Shown here one piece after another: positions 48,050 through 63,900 of a DNA stretch of 64,000 nucleotides. Position 1 is the stretch's first letter, and every line of letters begins with the position of its first letter. The notes beneath the pieces are model-generated. The model had not been told where the DNA came from, searched no databases, and was given only the letters and a program-made list of their open reading frames with translations. The position numbers and the translations under genes were made by a program. The stretch comes from Paragordius varius (lineage: Eukaryota > Nematomorpha). The stretch lies in assembly GCA_964247055.1 (NCBI GenBank), contig OZ176056.1, positions 1-64,000 of the forward strand, written 5' to 3'.

Positions 48050-51000
48050 AGGTGATGTCGCCATAATTTTTTTTGGGTAGCCCTATGGTAGTTCCATCAT
48101 CACCCCAAATATTTTCGAGATCGGAGTATAAATGTAATTTTTATGAATTTTTTAAATATTGAAAAAATTTATTTTATACGATTTTAAAAATAAAAATGGC
48201 TACCTAAAATCCAAATTTGATCAGGTGATGTCACCATAATTTTTTTTGGGTAGCCCTATGGTAGTTCCATCATCACCCCAAATATTTTCGAGATCGGAGT
48301 ATAAATGTAATTTTTATGAATTTTTTAAATATTTAAAAAATTTATTTTATACGATTTTAAATATAAAAATGGCTACCTAAAATCCAAATTTGATCAGGTG
48401 ATGTCACTATAATTTTTTTTGGGTAGCCCTATGGTAGTTCCATCATCACCCCAAATATTTTGGGGATCGGACTATAAATGTAATTTTTATGAATTTTTTA
48501 AATATTTAAAAAATTTATTTTATACGATTTTAAAAATAAAAATGGCTACCTAAAATCCAAATTTGATCAGGTGATGTCGCCATAATTTTTTTTGGGTAAC
48601 CCTATGGTAGTTCCATCATCACCCCAAATATTTTCGAGATCGGAGTATGAATGTAATTTTTATGAATTTTTTAAATATTTAAAAAATTTATTTTATACGA
48701 TTTTAAAAATAAAAATGGCTACCTAAAATCCAAATTTGATCAGGTGATGTCACCATAATTTTTTTTGGGTAGCCCTATGGTAGTTCCATCATCATCCCAA
48801 ATATTTTCGAGATCGGAGTATAAATGTAATTTTTATGAATTTTTTAAATATTTAAAAAATTTATTTAATACGATTTTAAAAATAAAAATGGCTACCTAAA
48901 ATCCCAATTTGATCAGGTGATGTCGCCATAATTTTTTTTGCGTAGCCCTATGGTAGTTCTATCATCACCCCAAATATTTTAAGGATCGGACTATAAATGT
49001 AATTTTTATGATTTTTTTAAATATTTAAAAAATTTATTTTATACGATTTTAAAAATAAAAATGGCTACCTAAAATCCAAATTTGATCAGGTGATGTCACC
49101 ATAATTTTTTTTGGGTAGCCCTATGGTAGTTCCATCATCACCCCAAATATTTTCGAGATCGGAGTATAAATGTAATTTTTATGAATTTTTTAAATATTGA
49201 AAAAATTTATTTTATACGATTTTAAAAATAAAAATGGCTACCTAAAATCCAAATTTGATCAGGTGATGTCACCATAATTTTTTTTGGGTAGCCCTATGGT
49301 AGTTCCATCATCATCCCAAATATTTTCGAGATCGGAGTATAAATGTAATTTTTATGAATTTTTTAAATATTTAAAAAATTTATTTTATACGATTTTAAAT
49401 ATAAAAATGGCTACCTAAAATCCAAATTTGATCAGGTGATGTCACTATAATTTTTTTTGGGTAGCCCTATGGTAGTTCCATCATCACCCCAAATATTTTG
49501 GGGATCGGACTATAAATGTAATTTTTATGAATTTTTTAAATATTTAAAAAATTTATTTTATACGATTTTAAAAATAAAAATGGCTACCTAAAATCCAAAT
49601 TTGATCAGGTGATGTCGCCATAATTTTTTTTGGGTAACCCTATGGTAGTTCCATCATCACCCCAAATATTTTCGAGATCGGAGTATGAATGTAATTTTTA
49701 TGAATTTTTTAAATATTTAAAAAATTTATTTTATACGATTTTAAAAATAAAAATGGCTACCTAAAATCCAAATTTGATCAGGTGATGTCACCATAATTTT
49801 TTTTGGGTAGCCCTATGGTAGTTCCATCATCATCCCAAATATTTTCGAGATCGGAGTATAAATGTAATTTTTATGAATTTTTTAAATATTTAAAAAATTT
49901 ATTTAATACGATTTTAAAAATAAAAATGGCTACCTAAAATCCCAATTTGATCAGGTGATGTCGCCATAATTTTTTTTGCGTAGCCCTATGGTAGTTCTAT
50001 CATCACCCCAAATATTTTAAGGATCGGACTATAAATGTAATTTTTATGATTTTTTTAAATATTTAAAAAATTTATTTTATACGATTTTAAAAATAAAAAT
50101 GGCTACCTAAAATCCAAATTTGATCAGGTGATGTCACCATAATTTTTTTTGGGTAGCCCTATGGTAGTTCCATCATCACCCCAAATATTTTCGAGATCGG
50201 AGTATAAATGTAATTTTTATGAATTTTTTAAATATTGAAAAAATTTATTTTATACGATTTTAAAAATAAAAATGGCTACCTAAAATCCAAATTTGATCAG
50301 GTGATGTCACCATAATTTTTTTTGGGTAGCCCTATGGTAGTTCCATCATCATCCCAAATATTTTCGAGATCGGAGTATAAATGTAATTTTTATGAATTTT
50401 TTAAATATTTAAAAAATTTATTTTATACGATTTTAAATATAAAAATGGCTACCTAAAATCCAAATTTGATCAGGTGATGTCACTATAATTTTTTTTGGGT
50501 AGCCCTATGGTAGTTCCATCATCACCCCAAATATTTTGGGGATCGGACTATAAATGTAATTTTTATGAATTTTTTAAATATTTAAAAAATTTATTTTATA
50601 CGATTTTAAAAATAAAAATGGCTACCTAAAATCCAAATTTGATCAGGTGATGTCGCCATAATTTTTTTTGGGTAACCCTATGGTAGTTCCATCATCACCC
50701 CAAATATTTTCGAGATCGGAGTATGAATGTAATTTTTATGAATTTTTTAAATATTTAAAAAATTTATTTTATACGATTTTAAAAATAAAAATGGCTACCT
50801 AAAATCCAAATTTGATCAGGTGATGTCACCATAATTTTTTTTGGGTAGCCCTATGGTAGTTCCATCATCATCCCAAATATTTTCGAGATCGGAGTATAAA
50901 TGTAATTTTTATGAATTTTTTAAATATTTAAAAAATTTATTTAATACGATTTTAAAAATAAAAATGGCTACCTAAAATCCCAATTTGATCAGGTGATGTC

Positions 51001-51450
51001 GCCATAATTTTTTTTGCGTAGCCCTATGGTAGTTCTATCATCACCCCAAATATTTTAAGGATCGGACTATAAATGTAATTTTTATGATTTTTTTAAATAT
51101 TTAAAAAATTTATTTTATACGATTTTAAAAATAAAAATGGCTACCTAAAATCCAAATTTGATCAGGTGATGTCACCATAATTTTTTTTGGGTAGCCCTAT
51201 GGTAGTTCCATCATCACCCCAAATATTTTCGAGATCGGAGTATAAATGTAATTTTTATGAATTTTTTAAATATTGAAAAAATTTATTTTATACGATTTTA
51301 AAAATAAAAATGGCTACCTAAAATCCAAATTTGATCAGGTGATGTCACCATAATTTTTTTTGGGTAGCCCTATGGTAGTTCCATCATCATCCCAAATATT
51401 TTCGAGATCGGAGTATAAATGTAATTTTTATGAATTTTTTAAATATTTAA
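48050..51450 (+). repeat. 6-monomer higher-order repeat (1038 bp), about 3.3 copies
   Basis: GGGTAACCC markers fall near 48597, 49635 and 50673. AATCCCAATTTGATC falls at about 48903, 49941 and 50979. The TATTGAAAAAA class falls at about 48158, 49196, 50234 and 51272. Every step is 1038 bp and the copies look almost identical, making this the most regular and probably the most recently amplified zone. Confidence 0.9.
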
Positions 51451-51999
51451 AAAATTTATTTTATACGATTTTAAAAATAAAAATGGCTACCTAAAATCCA
51501 AATTTGATCAGGTGATGTCACCATAATTTTTTTTGGGTAGCCCTATGGTAGTTCTATTATCACCCCAAATATTTTCGAGATCGGAGTATGAATGTAATTT
51601 TTATGAATTTTTTAAATATTTAAAAAATTTATTTTATACGATTTTAAAAATAAAAATGGCTACCTAAAATCCAAATTTGATCAGGTGATGTCGCCATAAT
51701 TTTTTTTGGGTAGCCCTATGGTAGTTCCATCATCACCCCAAATATTTTGGGGATCGGACTATAAATGTAATTTTTATGAATTTTTTAAATATTTAAAAAA
51801 TTTATTTTATACGATTTTAAAAATAAAAATGGCTACCTAAAATCCAAATTTGATCAGGTGATGTCACCATAATTTTTTTTGGGTGGCCCTATGGTAGTTC
51901 CATCATCACCCCAAATATTTTCGAGATCGGAGTATAAATGTAATTTTTATGAATTTTTTAAATATTTAAAAAATTTATTTTATACGATTTTAAATATAA

Positions 52000-54900
52000 A
52001 AATGGCTACCTAAAATCCAAATTTGATCAGGCGATGTCACCATAATTTTTTTTGGGTAGCCCTATGGTAGTTCCATCATCAACCCAAATATTTTCGAGAT
52101 CGGAGTATAAATGTAATTTTATTGAATTTTTAAATATTTAAAAAATTTATTTTATACGATTTTAAAAATAAAAATGGCTACCTAAAATCCAAATTTGATC
52201 AGGTGATGTCACTATAATTTTTTTTGGGTAGCCCTATGGATGTTCCATCATCATCCCAAATATTTTGGGGATCGGACTATAAATGTAATTTTTATGAATT
52301 TTTTAAATATTTAAAAAATTTATTTTATACGATTTTAAAAATAAAAATGGCTACCTAAAATCCAAATTTGATCAGGTGATGTCACCATAATTTTTTTTGG
52401 GTAGCCCTATGGTAGTTCCATCATCATCCCAAATATTTTCGAGATCGGAGTATAAATGTAATTTTTATGAATTTTTTAAATATTTAAAAAATTTATTTAA
52501 TACGATTTTAAAAATAAAAATGGCTACCTAAAATCCAAATTTGATCAGGTGATGTCGCAACATTTTTTTTGCGTAGCCCTATGGTAGTTCTATCATCACC
52601 CCAAATATTTTAAGGATCGGACTATAAATGTAATTTTTATGATTTTTTTAAATATTTAAAAAATTTATTTTATACGATTTTAAAAATAAAAATGGCTACC
52701 TAAAATCCAAATTTGATCAGGTGATGTCACCATAATTTTTTTTGGGTAGCCCTATGGTAGTTCCATCATCACCCCAAATATTTTCGAGATCGGAGTATAA
52801 ATGTAATTTTTATGAATTTTTTAAATATTGTAAAAATTTATTTTATACGATTTTAAAAATAAAAATGGCTACCTAAAATCCAAATTTGATCAGGTGATGT
52901 CACCATAATTTTTTTTGGGTAGCCCTATGGTAGTTCCATCATCATCCCAAATATTTTCGAGATCGGAGTATAAATGTAATTTTTATGAATTTTTTAAATA
53001 TTTAAAAAATTTATTTAATACGATTTTAAAAATAAAAATGGCTACCTAAAATCCAAATTTGATCAGGTGATGTCGCCATAATTTTTTTTGCGTAGCCCTA
53101 TGGTAGTTCTATCATCACCCCAAATATTTTAAGGATCGGACTATAAATGTAATTTTTATGATTTTTTTAAATATTTAAAAAATTTATTTTATACGATTTT
53201 AAAAATAAAAATGGCTACCTAAAATCCAAATTTGATCAGGTGATGTAACCATAATTTTTTTTGGGTAGCCCTATGGTAGTTCCATCATCACCCCAAATAT
53301 TTTCGAGATCGGAGTATAAATGTAATTTTTATGAATTTTTTAAATATTGAAAAAATTTATTTTATACGATTTTAAAAATAAAAATGGCTACCTAAAATCC
53401 AAATTTGATCAGGTGATGTCACCATAATTTTTTTTGGGTAGCCCTATGGTAGTTCCATCATCATCCCAAATATTTTCGAGATCGGAGTATAAATGTAATT
53501 TTTATGAATTTTTTAAATATTTAAAAAATTTATTTTATACGATTTTAAAAATAAAAATGGCTACCTAAAATCCAAATTTGATCAGGTGATGTCAGTATAA
53601 TTTTTTTTGGGTAGCCCTATGGTAGTTCCATCATCACCCCAAATATTTTGGGGATCGGACTATAAATGTAATTTTTATGAATTTTTTAAATATTTAAAAA
53701 ATTTGTTTTATACGATTTTAAAAATAAAAATGGCTACCTAAAATCCAAATTTGATCAGGTGATGTCACCATAATTTTTTTTGGGTAGCCCTATGGTAGTT
53801 CCATTATCACCCCAAATATTTTCGAGATCGGAGTATAAATGTAATTTTTATGAATTTTTTAAATATTTAAAAAATTTATTTTATACGATTTTAAAAATAA
53901 AAATGGCTACCTAAAATCCAAATTTGATCAGGTGATGTCGCCATAATTTTTTTTAGGTAGCCCTATGGTAGTTCCATCATCACCCCAAATATTTTGGGGA
54001 TCGGAGTATAAATGTAATTTTTATAAATTTTTTAAATATTTAAAAAATTTATTTTATACGATTTTAAAAATAAAAATGGCTACCTAAAATCCAAATTTGA
54101 TCAGGTGATGTCACCATAATTTTTTTTGGGTAGCCCTATGGTAGTTCCATCATCACCCCAAATATTTTCGAGATCGGAGTATAAATGTAATTTTTATGAA
54201 TTTTTTAAATATTTAAAAAATTTATTTTATACGATTTTAAAAATAAAAATGGCTACCTAAAATCCAAATTTGATCAGGTGATGTCACCATAATTTTTTTT
54301 GGGTAGCCCTATGGTAGTTCCATCATCACCCCAAATATTGTCGAGATCGGAGTATAAATGTAATTTTTTTTAATTTTTTAAATATTTAAAAAATTTATTT
54401 AATACGATTTTAAAAATAAAAATGGCTACCTAAAATCCAAATTTGATCAGGTGATGTCACCATAATTTTTTTTGGGTAGCCCTATGGTAGTTCCATTATC
54501 ACCCCAAATATTTTCGAGATCGGAGTATAAATGTAATTTTTATGAATTTTTTAAATATTTAAAAAATTTATTTTATACGATTTTAAAAATAAAAATGGCT
54601 ACCTAAAATCCAAATTTGATCAGGTGATGTCGCCATAATTTTTTTTGGGTAGCCCTATGGTAGTTCCATCATCACCCCAAATACTTTGGGGATCGGACTA
54701 TAAATGTAATTTTTATGAATTTTTTAAATATTTAAAAAATTTATTTTATACGATTTTAAAAATAAAAATGGCTACCTAAAATCCAAATATGATCAGGTGA
54801 TGTCACCATTATTTTTTTTGGGTAGCCCTATGGTAGTTCCATCATCACCCCAAATATTTTGGGGATCGGACTATAAATGTAATTTTTATGAATTTTTTAA

Positions 54901-57900
54901 ATATTTAAAAAATTTATTTTATACGATTTTAAAAATAAAAATGGCTACCTAAAATCCAAATTTGATCAGGTGATGTCACCATAATTTTTTTTGGGTAGCC
55001 CTATGGTAGTTCCATCATCACCCCAAATATTTTCGAGATCGGAGTATAAATGTAATTTTTATGAATTTTTTAAATATTTAAAAAATTTATTTTATACGAT
55101 TTTAAAAATAAAAATGGCTACCTAAAATCCAAATTTGATCAGGTGATGTCACTATAATTTTTTTTGGGTAGCCCTATGGATGTTCCATCATCATCCCAAA
55201 TATTTTGGGGATCGGACTATAAATGTAACTTTTATGAATTTTTTAAATATTTAAAAAATTTATTTTATACGATTTTAAAAATAAAAATGGCTACCTAAAA
55301 TCCAAATTTGATCAAATGATGTCTCCATAATTTTTTTTGGGTAGCCCTATGGTAGTTCCATCATCATCCCAAATATTTTCGAGATCGGAGTATAAATGTA
55401 TTTTTTATGAATTTTTTAAATATTTAAAAAATTTATTTAATACGATTTTAAAAATAAAAATGGCTACCTAAAATCCAAATTTGATCAGGTGATGTCGCCA
55501 TAATTTTTTTTGCGTAGCCCTATGGTAGTTCTATCATCACCCCAAATATTTTAAGGATCGGACTATAAATGTAATTTTTATGATTTTTTTAAATATTTAA
55601 AAAATTTATTTTATACGATTTTAAAAATAAAAATGGCTACCTAAAATCCAAATTTGATCAGGTGATGTCACCATAATTTTTTTTGGGTAGCCCTATGGTA
55701 GTTCCATCATCACCCCAAATATTTTCGAGATCGGAGTATAAATGTAATTTTTATGAATTTTTTAAATATTGAAAAAATTTATTTTATACGATTTTAAAAA
55801 TAAAAATGGCTACCTAAAATCCAAATTTGCTCAGGTGATGTCACCATAATTTTTTTTGGGTAGCCCTATGGTAGTTCCATCATCATCCCAAATATTTTCG
55901 AGATCGGAGTATAAATGTAATTTTTATGAATTTTTTAAATATTTAAAAAATTTATTTTATACGATTTTAAAAATAAAAATGGCTACCTAAAATCCAAATT
56001 TGATCAGGTGATGTCACTATAATTTTTTTTGGGTAGCCCTATGGTAGTTCCATCATCACCCCAAATATTTTCGAGATCGGAGTATAAATGTAATTTTTAT
56101 GAATTTTTTAAATATTTAAAAAATTTATTTTATACGATTTTAAAAATAAAAATGGCTACCTAAAATCCAAATTTGATCAGGCGATGTCACCATAATTTTT
56201 TTGGGTAGCCCTATGGTAGTTCCATCATCACCCCAAATATTTTCGAGATCGGAGTATAAATGTAATTTTTATGAATTTTTTAAATATTTAAAAAATTTAT
56301 TTTATACGATTTTAAAAATAAAAATGGCTACCTAAAATCCAAATTTGATCAGGTGATGTCACCATAATTTTTTTTGGGTAGCCCTATGGTAGTTCCATCA
56401 TCACCCCAAATATTGTCGAGATCGGAGTATAAATGTAATTTTTTTGAATTTTTTTGAATTTTTTAAATATTTAAAAAATTTATTTAATACGATTTTAAAA
56501 ATAAAAATGGCTACCTAAAATCCAAATTTGATCAGGTGATGTCACCATAATTTTTTTTGGGTAGCCCTATGGTAGTTCCATTATCACCCCAAATATTTTC
56601 GAGATCGGAGTATAAATGTAATTTTTATGAATTTTTTAAATATTTAAAAAATTTATTTTATACGATTTTAAAAATAAAAATGGCTACCTAAAATCCAAAT
56701 TTGATCAGGTGATGTCGCCATAATTTTTTTGGGTAGCCCTATGGTAGTTCCATTATCACCCCAAATATTTTCGAGATCGGAGTATAAATGTAATTTTTAT
56801 GAATTTTTTAAATATTTAAAAAATTTATTTTATACGATTTTAAAAATAAAAATGGCTACCTAAAATCCAAATTTGATCAGGTGATGTCACCATAATTTTT
56901 TTTGGGTAGCCCTATGGTAGTTCCATCATCACCCCAAATATTTTCGAGATCGGAGTATAAATGTAATTTTTATGAATTTTTTAAATATTTAAAAAATTTA
57001 TTTTATACGATTTTAAAAATAAAAATGGCTACCTAAAATCCAAATTTGATCAGGTGATGTCACCATAATTTTTTTTGGGTAGCCCTATGGTAGTTCCATC
57101 ATCACCCCAAATATTGTCGAGATCGGAGTATAAATGTAATTTTTTTTAATTTTTTAAATATTTAAAAAATTTATTTAATACGATTTTAAAAATAAAAATG
57201 GCTACCTAAAATCCAAATTTGATCAGGTGATGTCACCATAATTTTTTTTGGGTAGCCCTATGGTAGTTCCATTATCACCCCAAATATTTTCGAGATCGGA
57301 GTATAAATGTAATTTTTATGAATTTTTTAAATATTTAAAAAATTTATTTTATACGATTTTAAAAATAAAAATGGCTACCTAAAATCCAAATTTGATCAGG
57401 TGATGTCGCCATAATTTTTTTTGGGTAGCCCTATGGTAGTTCCATCATCACCCCAAATACTTTGGGGATCGGACTATAAATGTAATTTTTATGAATTTTT
57501 TAAATATTTAAAAAATTTATTTTATACGATTTTAAAAATAAAAATGGCTACCTAAAATCCAAATATGATCAGGTGATGTCACCATTATTTTTTTTGGGTA
57601 GCCCTATGGTAGTTCCATCATCACCCCAAATATTTTGGGGATCGGACTATAAATGTAATTTTTATGAATTTTTTAAATATTTAAAAAATTTATTTTATAC
57701 GATTTTAAAAATAAAAATGGCTACCTAAAATCCAAATTTGATCAGGTGATGTCACCATAATTTTTTTTGGGTAGCCCTATGGTAGTTCCATCATCACCCC
57801 AAATATTTTCGAGATCGGAGTATAAATGTAATTTTTATGAATTTTTTAAATATTTAAAAAATTTATTTTATACGATTTTAAAAATAAAAATGGCTACCTA

Positions 57901-60900
57901 AAATCCAAATTTGATCAGGTGATGTCACTATAATTTTTTTTGGGTAGCCCTATGGATGTTCCATCATCATCCCAAATATTTTGGGGATCGGACTATAAAT
58001 GTAACTTTTATGAATTTTTTAAATATTTAAAAAATTTATTTTATACGATTTTAAAAATAAAAATGGCTACCTAAAATCCAAATTTGATCAGGTGATGTCT
58101 CCATAATTTTTTTTGGGTAGCCCTATGGTAGTTCCATCATCATCCCAAATATTTTCGAGATCGGAGTATAAATGTATTTTTTATGAATTTATTAAATATT
58201 TAAAAATTTTATTTAATACGATTTTAAAAATAAAAATGGCTACCTAAAATCCAAATTTGATCAGGTGATGTCGCCATAATTTTTTTTGCGTAGCCCTATG
58301 GTAGTTCTATCATCACCCCAAATATTTTAAGGATCGGACTATAAATGTAATTTTTATGATTTTTTTAAATATTTAAAAAATTTATTTTATACGATTTTAA
58401 AAATAAAAATGGCTACCTAAAATCCAAATTTGATCAGGTGATGTCACCATAATTTTTTTTGGGTAGCCCTATGGTAGTTCCATCATCACCCCAAATATTT
58501 TCGAGATCGGAGTATAAATGTAATTTTTATGAATTTTTTAAATATTGAAAAAATTTATTTTATACGATTTTAAAAATAAAAATGGCTACCTAAAATCCAA
58601 ATTTGATCAGGTGATGTCACCATAATTTTTTTTGGGTAGCCCTATGGTAGTTCCATCATCATCCCAAATATTTTCGAGATCGGAGTATAAATGTAATTTT
58701 TATGAATTTTTTAAATATTTAAAAAATTTATTTTATACGATTTTAAAAATAAAAATGGCTACCTAAAATCCAAATTTGATCAGGTGATGTCACTATAATT
58801 TTTTTTGGGTAGCCCTATGGTAGTTCCATCATCACCCCAAATATTTTCGAGATCGGAGTATAAATGTAATTTTTATGAATTTTTTAAATATTTAAAAAAT
58901 TTATTTTATACGATTTTAAAAATAAAAATGGCTACCTAAAATCCAAATTTGATCAGGCGATGTCACCATAATTTTTTTGGGTAGCCCTATGGTAGTTCCA
59001 TCATCACCCCAAATATTTTCGAGATCGGAGTATAAATGTAATTTTTATGAATTTTTTAAATATTTAAAAAATTTATTTTATACGATTTTAAAAATAAAAA
59101 TGGCTACCTAAAATCCAAATTTGATCAGGTGATGTCACCATAATTTTTTTTGGGTAGCCCTATGGTAGTTCCATCATCACCCCAAATATTGTCGAGATCG
59201 GAGTATAAATGTAATTTTTTTGAATTTTTTTGAATTTTTTAAATATTTAAAAAATTTATTTTATACGATTTTAAAAATAAAAATGGCTACCTAAAATCCA
59301 AATTTGATCAGGTGATGTCACTATAATTTTTTTTGGGTAGCCCTATGGTAGTTCCATCATCACCCCAAATATTTTGGGGATCGGACTATAAATGTAATTT
59401 TTATGAATTTTTTAAATATTTAAAAAATTTGTTTTATACGATTTTAAAAATAAAAATGGCTACCTAAAATCCAAATTTGATCAGGTGATGTCACCATAAT
59501 TTTTTTTGGGTAGCCCTATGGTAGTTCCATTATCACCCCAAATATTTTCGAGATCGGAGTATAAATGTAATTTTTATGAATTTTTTAAATATTTAAAAAA
59601 TTTATTTTATACGATTTTAAAAATAAAAATGGCTACCTAAAATCCAAATTTGATCAGGTGATGTCGCCATAATTTTTTTTGGGTAGCCCTATGGTAGTTC
59701 CATCATCACCCCAAATATTTTGGGGATCGGACTATAAATGTAATTTTTATAAATTTTTTAAATATTTAAAAAATTTATTTTATACGATTTTAAAAATAAA
59801 AATGGCTACCTAAAATCCAAATTTGATCAGGTGATGTCACCATAATTTTTTTTGGGTAGCCCTATGGTAGTTCCATCATCACCCCAAATATTTTCGAGAT
59901 CGGAGTATAAATGTAATTTTTATGAATTTTTTAAATATTTAAAAAATTTATTTTATACGATTTTAAAAATAAAAATGGCTACCTAAAATCCAAATTTGAT
60001 CAGGCGATGTCACCATAATTTTTTTGGGTAGCTCTATGGTAGTTCCATCATCACCCCAAATATTTTCGAGATCGGAGTATAAATGTAATTTTTATGAATT
60101 TTTTAAATATTTAAAAAATTTATTTTATACGATTTTAAAAATAAAAATGGCTACCTAAAATCCAAATTTGATCAGGTGATGTCACCATAATTTTTTTTGG
60201 GTAGCCCTATGGTAGTTCCATTATCACCCCAAATATTTTCGAGATCGGAGTATAAATGTAATTTTTATGAATTTTTTAATTAAAAAATTTATTTTATACG
60301 ATTTTAAAAATAAAAATGGCTACCTAAAATCCAAATTTGATCAGGTGATGTCGCCATAATTTTTTTTGGGTAGCCCTATGGTAGTTCCATCATCACCCCA
60401 AATACTTTGGGGATCGGACTATAAATGTAATTTTTATGAATTTTTTAAATATTTAAAAAATTTATTTTATACGATTTTAAAAATAAAAATGGCTACCTAA
60501 AATCCAAATATGATCAGGTGATGTCACCATTATTTTTTTTGGGTAGCCCTATGGTAGTTCCATCATCACCCCAAATATTTTGGGGATCGGACTATAAATG
60601 TAATTTTTATGAATTTTTTAAATATTTAAAAAATTTATTTTATACGATTTTAAAAATAAAAATGGCTACCTAAAATCCAAATTTGATCAGGTGATGTCAC
60701 CATAATTTTTTTTGGGTAGCCCTATGGTAGTTCCATCATCACCCCAAATATTTTCGAGATCGGAGTATAAATGTAATTTTTATGAATTTTTTAAATATTT
60801 AAAAAATTTATTTTATACGATTTTAAAAATAAAAATGGCTACCTAAAATCCAAATTTGATCAGGTGATGTCACTATAATTTTTTTTGGGTAGCCCTATGG

Positions 60901-63900
60901 ATGTTCCATCATCATCCCAAATATTTTGGGGATCGGACTATAAATGTAACTTTTATGAATTTTTTAAATATTTAAAAAATTTATTTTATACGATTTTAAA
61001 AATAAAAATGGCTACCTAAAATCCAAATTTGATCAGGTGATGTCTCCATAATTTTTTTTGGGTAGCCCTATGGTAGTTCCATCATCATCCCAAATATTGT
61101 CGAGATCGGAGTATAAATGTATTTTTTATGAATTTTTTAAATATTTAAAAAATTTATTTAATACGATTTTAAAAATAAAAATGGCTACCTAAAATCCAAA
61201 TTTGATCAGGTGATGTCGCCATAATTTTTTTTGCGTAGCCCTATGGTAGTTCCATCATCACCCCAAATATTGTCGAGATCGGAGTATAAATGTAATTTTT
61301 TTGAATTTTTTTGAATTTTTTAAATATTTAAAAAATTTATTTAATACGATTTTAAAAATAAAAATGGCTACCTAAAATCCAAATTTGATCAGGTGATGTC
61401 ACCATAATTTTTTTTGGGTAGCCCTATGGTAGTTCCATTATCACCCCAAATATTTTCGAGATCGGAGTATAAATGTAATTTTTATGAATTTTTTAAATAT
61501 TTAAAAAATTTATTTTATACGATTTTAAAAATAAAAATGGCTACCTAAAATCCAAATTTGATCAGGTGATGTCGCCATAATTTTTTTGGGTAGCCCTATG
61601 GTAGTTCCATTATCACCCCAAATATTTTCGAGATCGGAGTATAAATGTAATTTTTATGAATTTTTTAAATATTTAAAAAATTTATTTTATACGATTTTAA
61701 AAATAAAAATGGCTACCTAAAATCCAAATTTGATCAGGTGATGTCACTATAATTGTTTTTGGGTAGCCCTATGGTAGTTCCATCATCACCCCAAATATTT
61801 TCGAGATCGGAGTATAAATGTAATTTTTATGAATTTTTTAAATATTTAAAAAATTTATTTTATACGATTTTAAAAATAAAAATGGCTACCTAAAATCCAA
61901 ATTTGATCAGGCGATGTCACCATAATTTTTTTGGGTAGCCCTATGGTAGTTCCATCATCACCCCAAATATTTTCGAGATCGGAGTATAAATGTAATTTTT
62001 ATGAATTTTTTAAATATTTAAAAAATTTATTTTATACGATTTTAAAAATAAAAATGGCTACCTAAAATCCAAATTTGATCAGGTGATGTCACCATAATTT
62101 TTTTTGGGTAGCCCTATGGTAGTTCCATCATCACCCCAAATATTGTCGAGATCGGAGTATAAATGTAATTTTTTTGAATTTTTTTGAATTTTTTAAATAT
62201 TTAAAAAATTTATTTAATACGATTTTAAAAATAAAAATGGCTACCTAAAATCCAAATTTGATCAGGTGATGTCACCATAATTTTTTTTGGGTAGCCCTAT
62301 GGTAGTTCCATTATCACCCCAAATATTTTCGAGATCGGAGTATAAATGTAATTTTTATGAATTTTTTAAATATTTAAAAAATTTATTTTATACGATTTTA
62401 AAAATAAAAATGGCTACCTAAAATCCAAATTTGATCAGGTGATGTCGCCATAATTTTTTTGGGTAGCCCTATGGTAGTTCCATTATCACCCCAAATATTT
62501 TCGAGATCGGAGTATAAATGTAATTTTTATGAATTTTTTAAATATTTAAAAAATTTATTTTATACGATTTTAAAAATAAAAATGGCTACCTAAAATCCAA
62601 ATTTGATCAGGTGATGTCACCATAATTTTTTTTGGGTAGCCCTATGGTAGTTCCATCATCACCCCAAATATTTTCGAGATCGGAGTATAAATGTAATTTT
62701 TATGAATTTTTTAAATATTTAAAAAATTTATTTTATACGATTTTAAAAATAAAAATGGCTACCTAAAATCCAAATTTGATCAGGTGATGTCACCATAATT
62801 TTTTTTGGGTAGCCCTATGGTAGTTCCATCATCACCCCAAATATTGTCGAGATCGGAGTATAAATGTAATTTTTTTTAATTTTTTAAATATTTAAAAAAT
62901 TTATTTAATACGATTTTAAAAATAAAAATGGCTACCTAAAATCCAAATTTGATCAGGTGATGTCACCATAATTTTTTTTGGGTAGCCCTATGGTAGTTCC
63001 ATTATCACCCCAAATATTTTCGAGATCGGAGTATAAATGTAATTTTTATGAATTTTTTAAATATTTAAAAAATTTATTTTATACGATTTTAAAAATAAAA
63101 ATGGCTACCTAAAATCCAAATTTGATCAGGTGATGTCGCCATAATTTTTTTTGGGTAGCCCTATGGTAGTTCCATCATCACCCCAAATACTTTGGGGATC
63201 GGACTATAAATGTAATTTTTATGAATTTTTTAAATATTTAAAAAATTTATTTTATACGATTTTAAAAATAAAAATGGCTACCTAAAATCCAAATATGATC
63301 AGGTGATGTCACCATTATTTTTTTTGGGTAGCCCTATGGTAGTTCCATCATCACCCCAAATATTTTGGGGATCGGACTATAAATGTAATTTTTATGAATT
63401 TTTTAAATATTTAAAAAATTTATTTTATACGATTTTAAAAATAAAAATGGCTACCTAAAATCCAAATTTGATCAGGTGATGTCACCATAATTTTTTTTGG
63501 GTAGCCCTATGGTAGTTCCATCATCACCCCAAATATTTTCGAGATCGGAGTATAAATGTAATTTTTATGAATTTTTTAAATATTTAAAAAATTTATTTTA
63601 TACGATTTTAAAAATAAAAATGGCTACCTAAAATCCAAATTTGATCAGGTGATGTCACTATAATTTTTTTTGGGTAGCCCTATGGATGTTCCATCATCAT
63701 CCCAAATATTTTGGGGATCGGACTATAAATGTAACTTTTATGAATTTTTTAAATATTTAAAAAATTTATTTTATACGATTTTAAAAATAAAAATGGCTAC
63801 CTAAAATCCAAATTTGATCAGGTGATGTCTCCATAATTTTTTTTGGGTAGCCCTATGGTAGTTCCATCATCATCCCAAATATTTTCGAGATCGGAGTATA

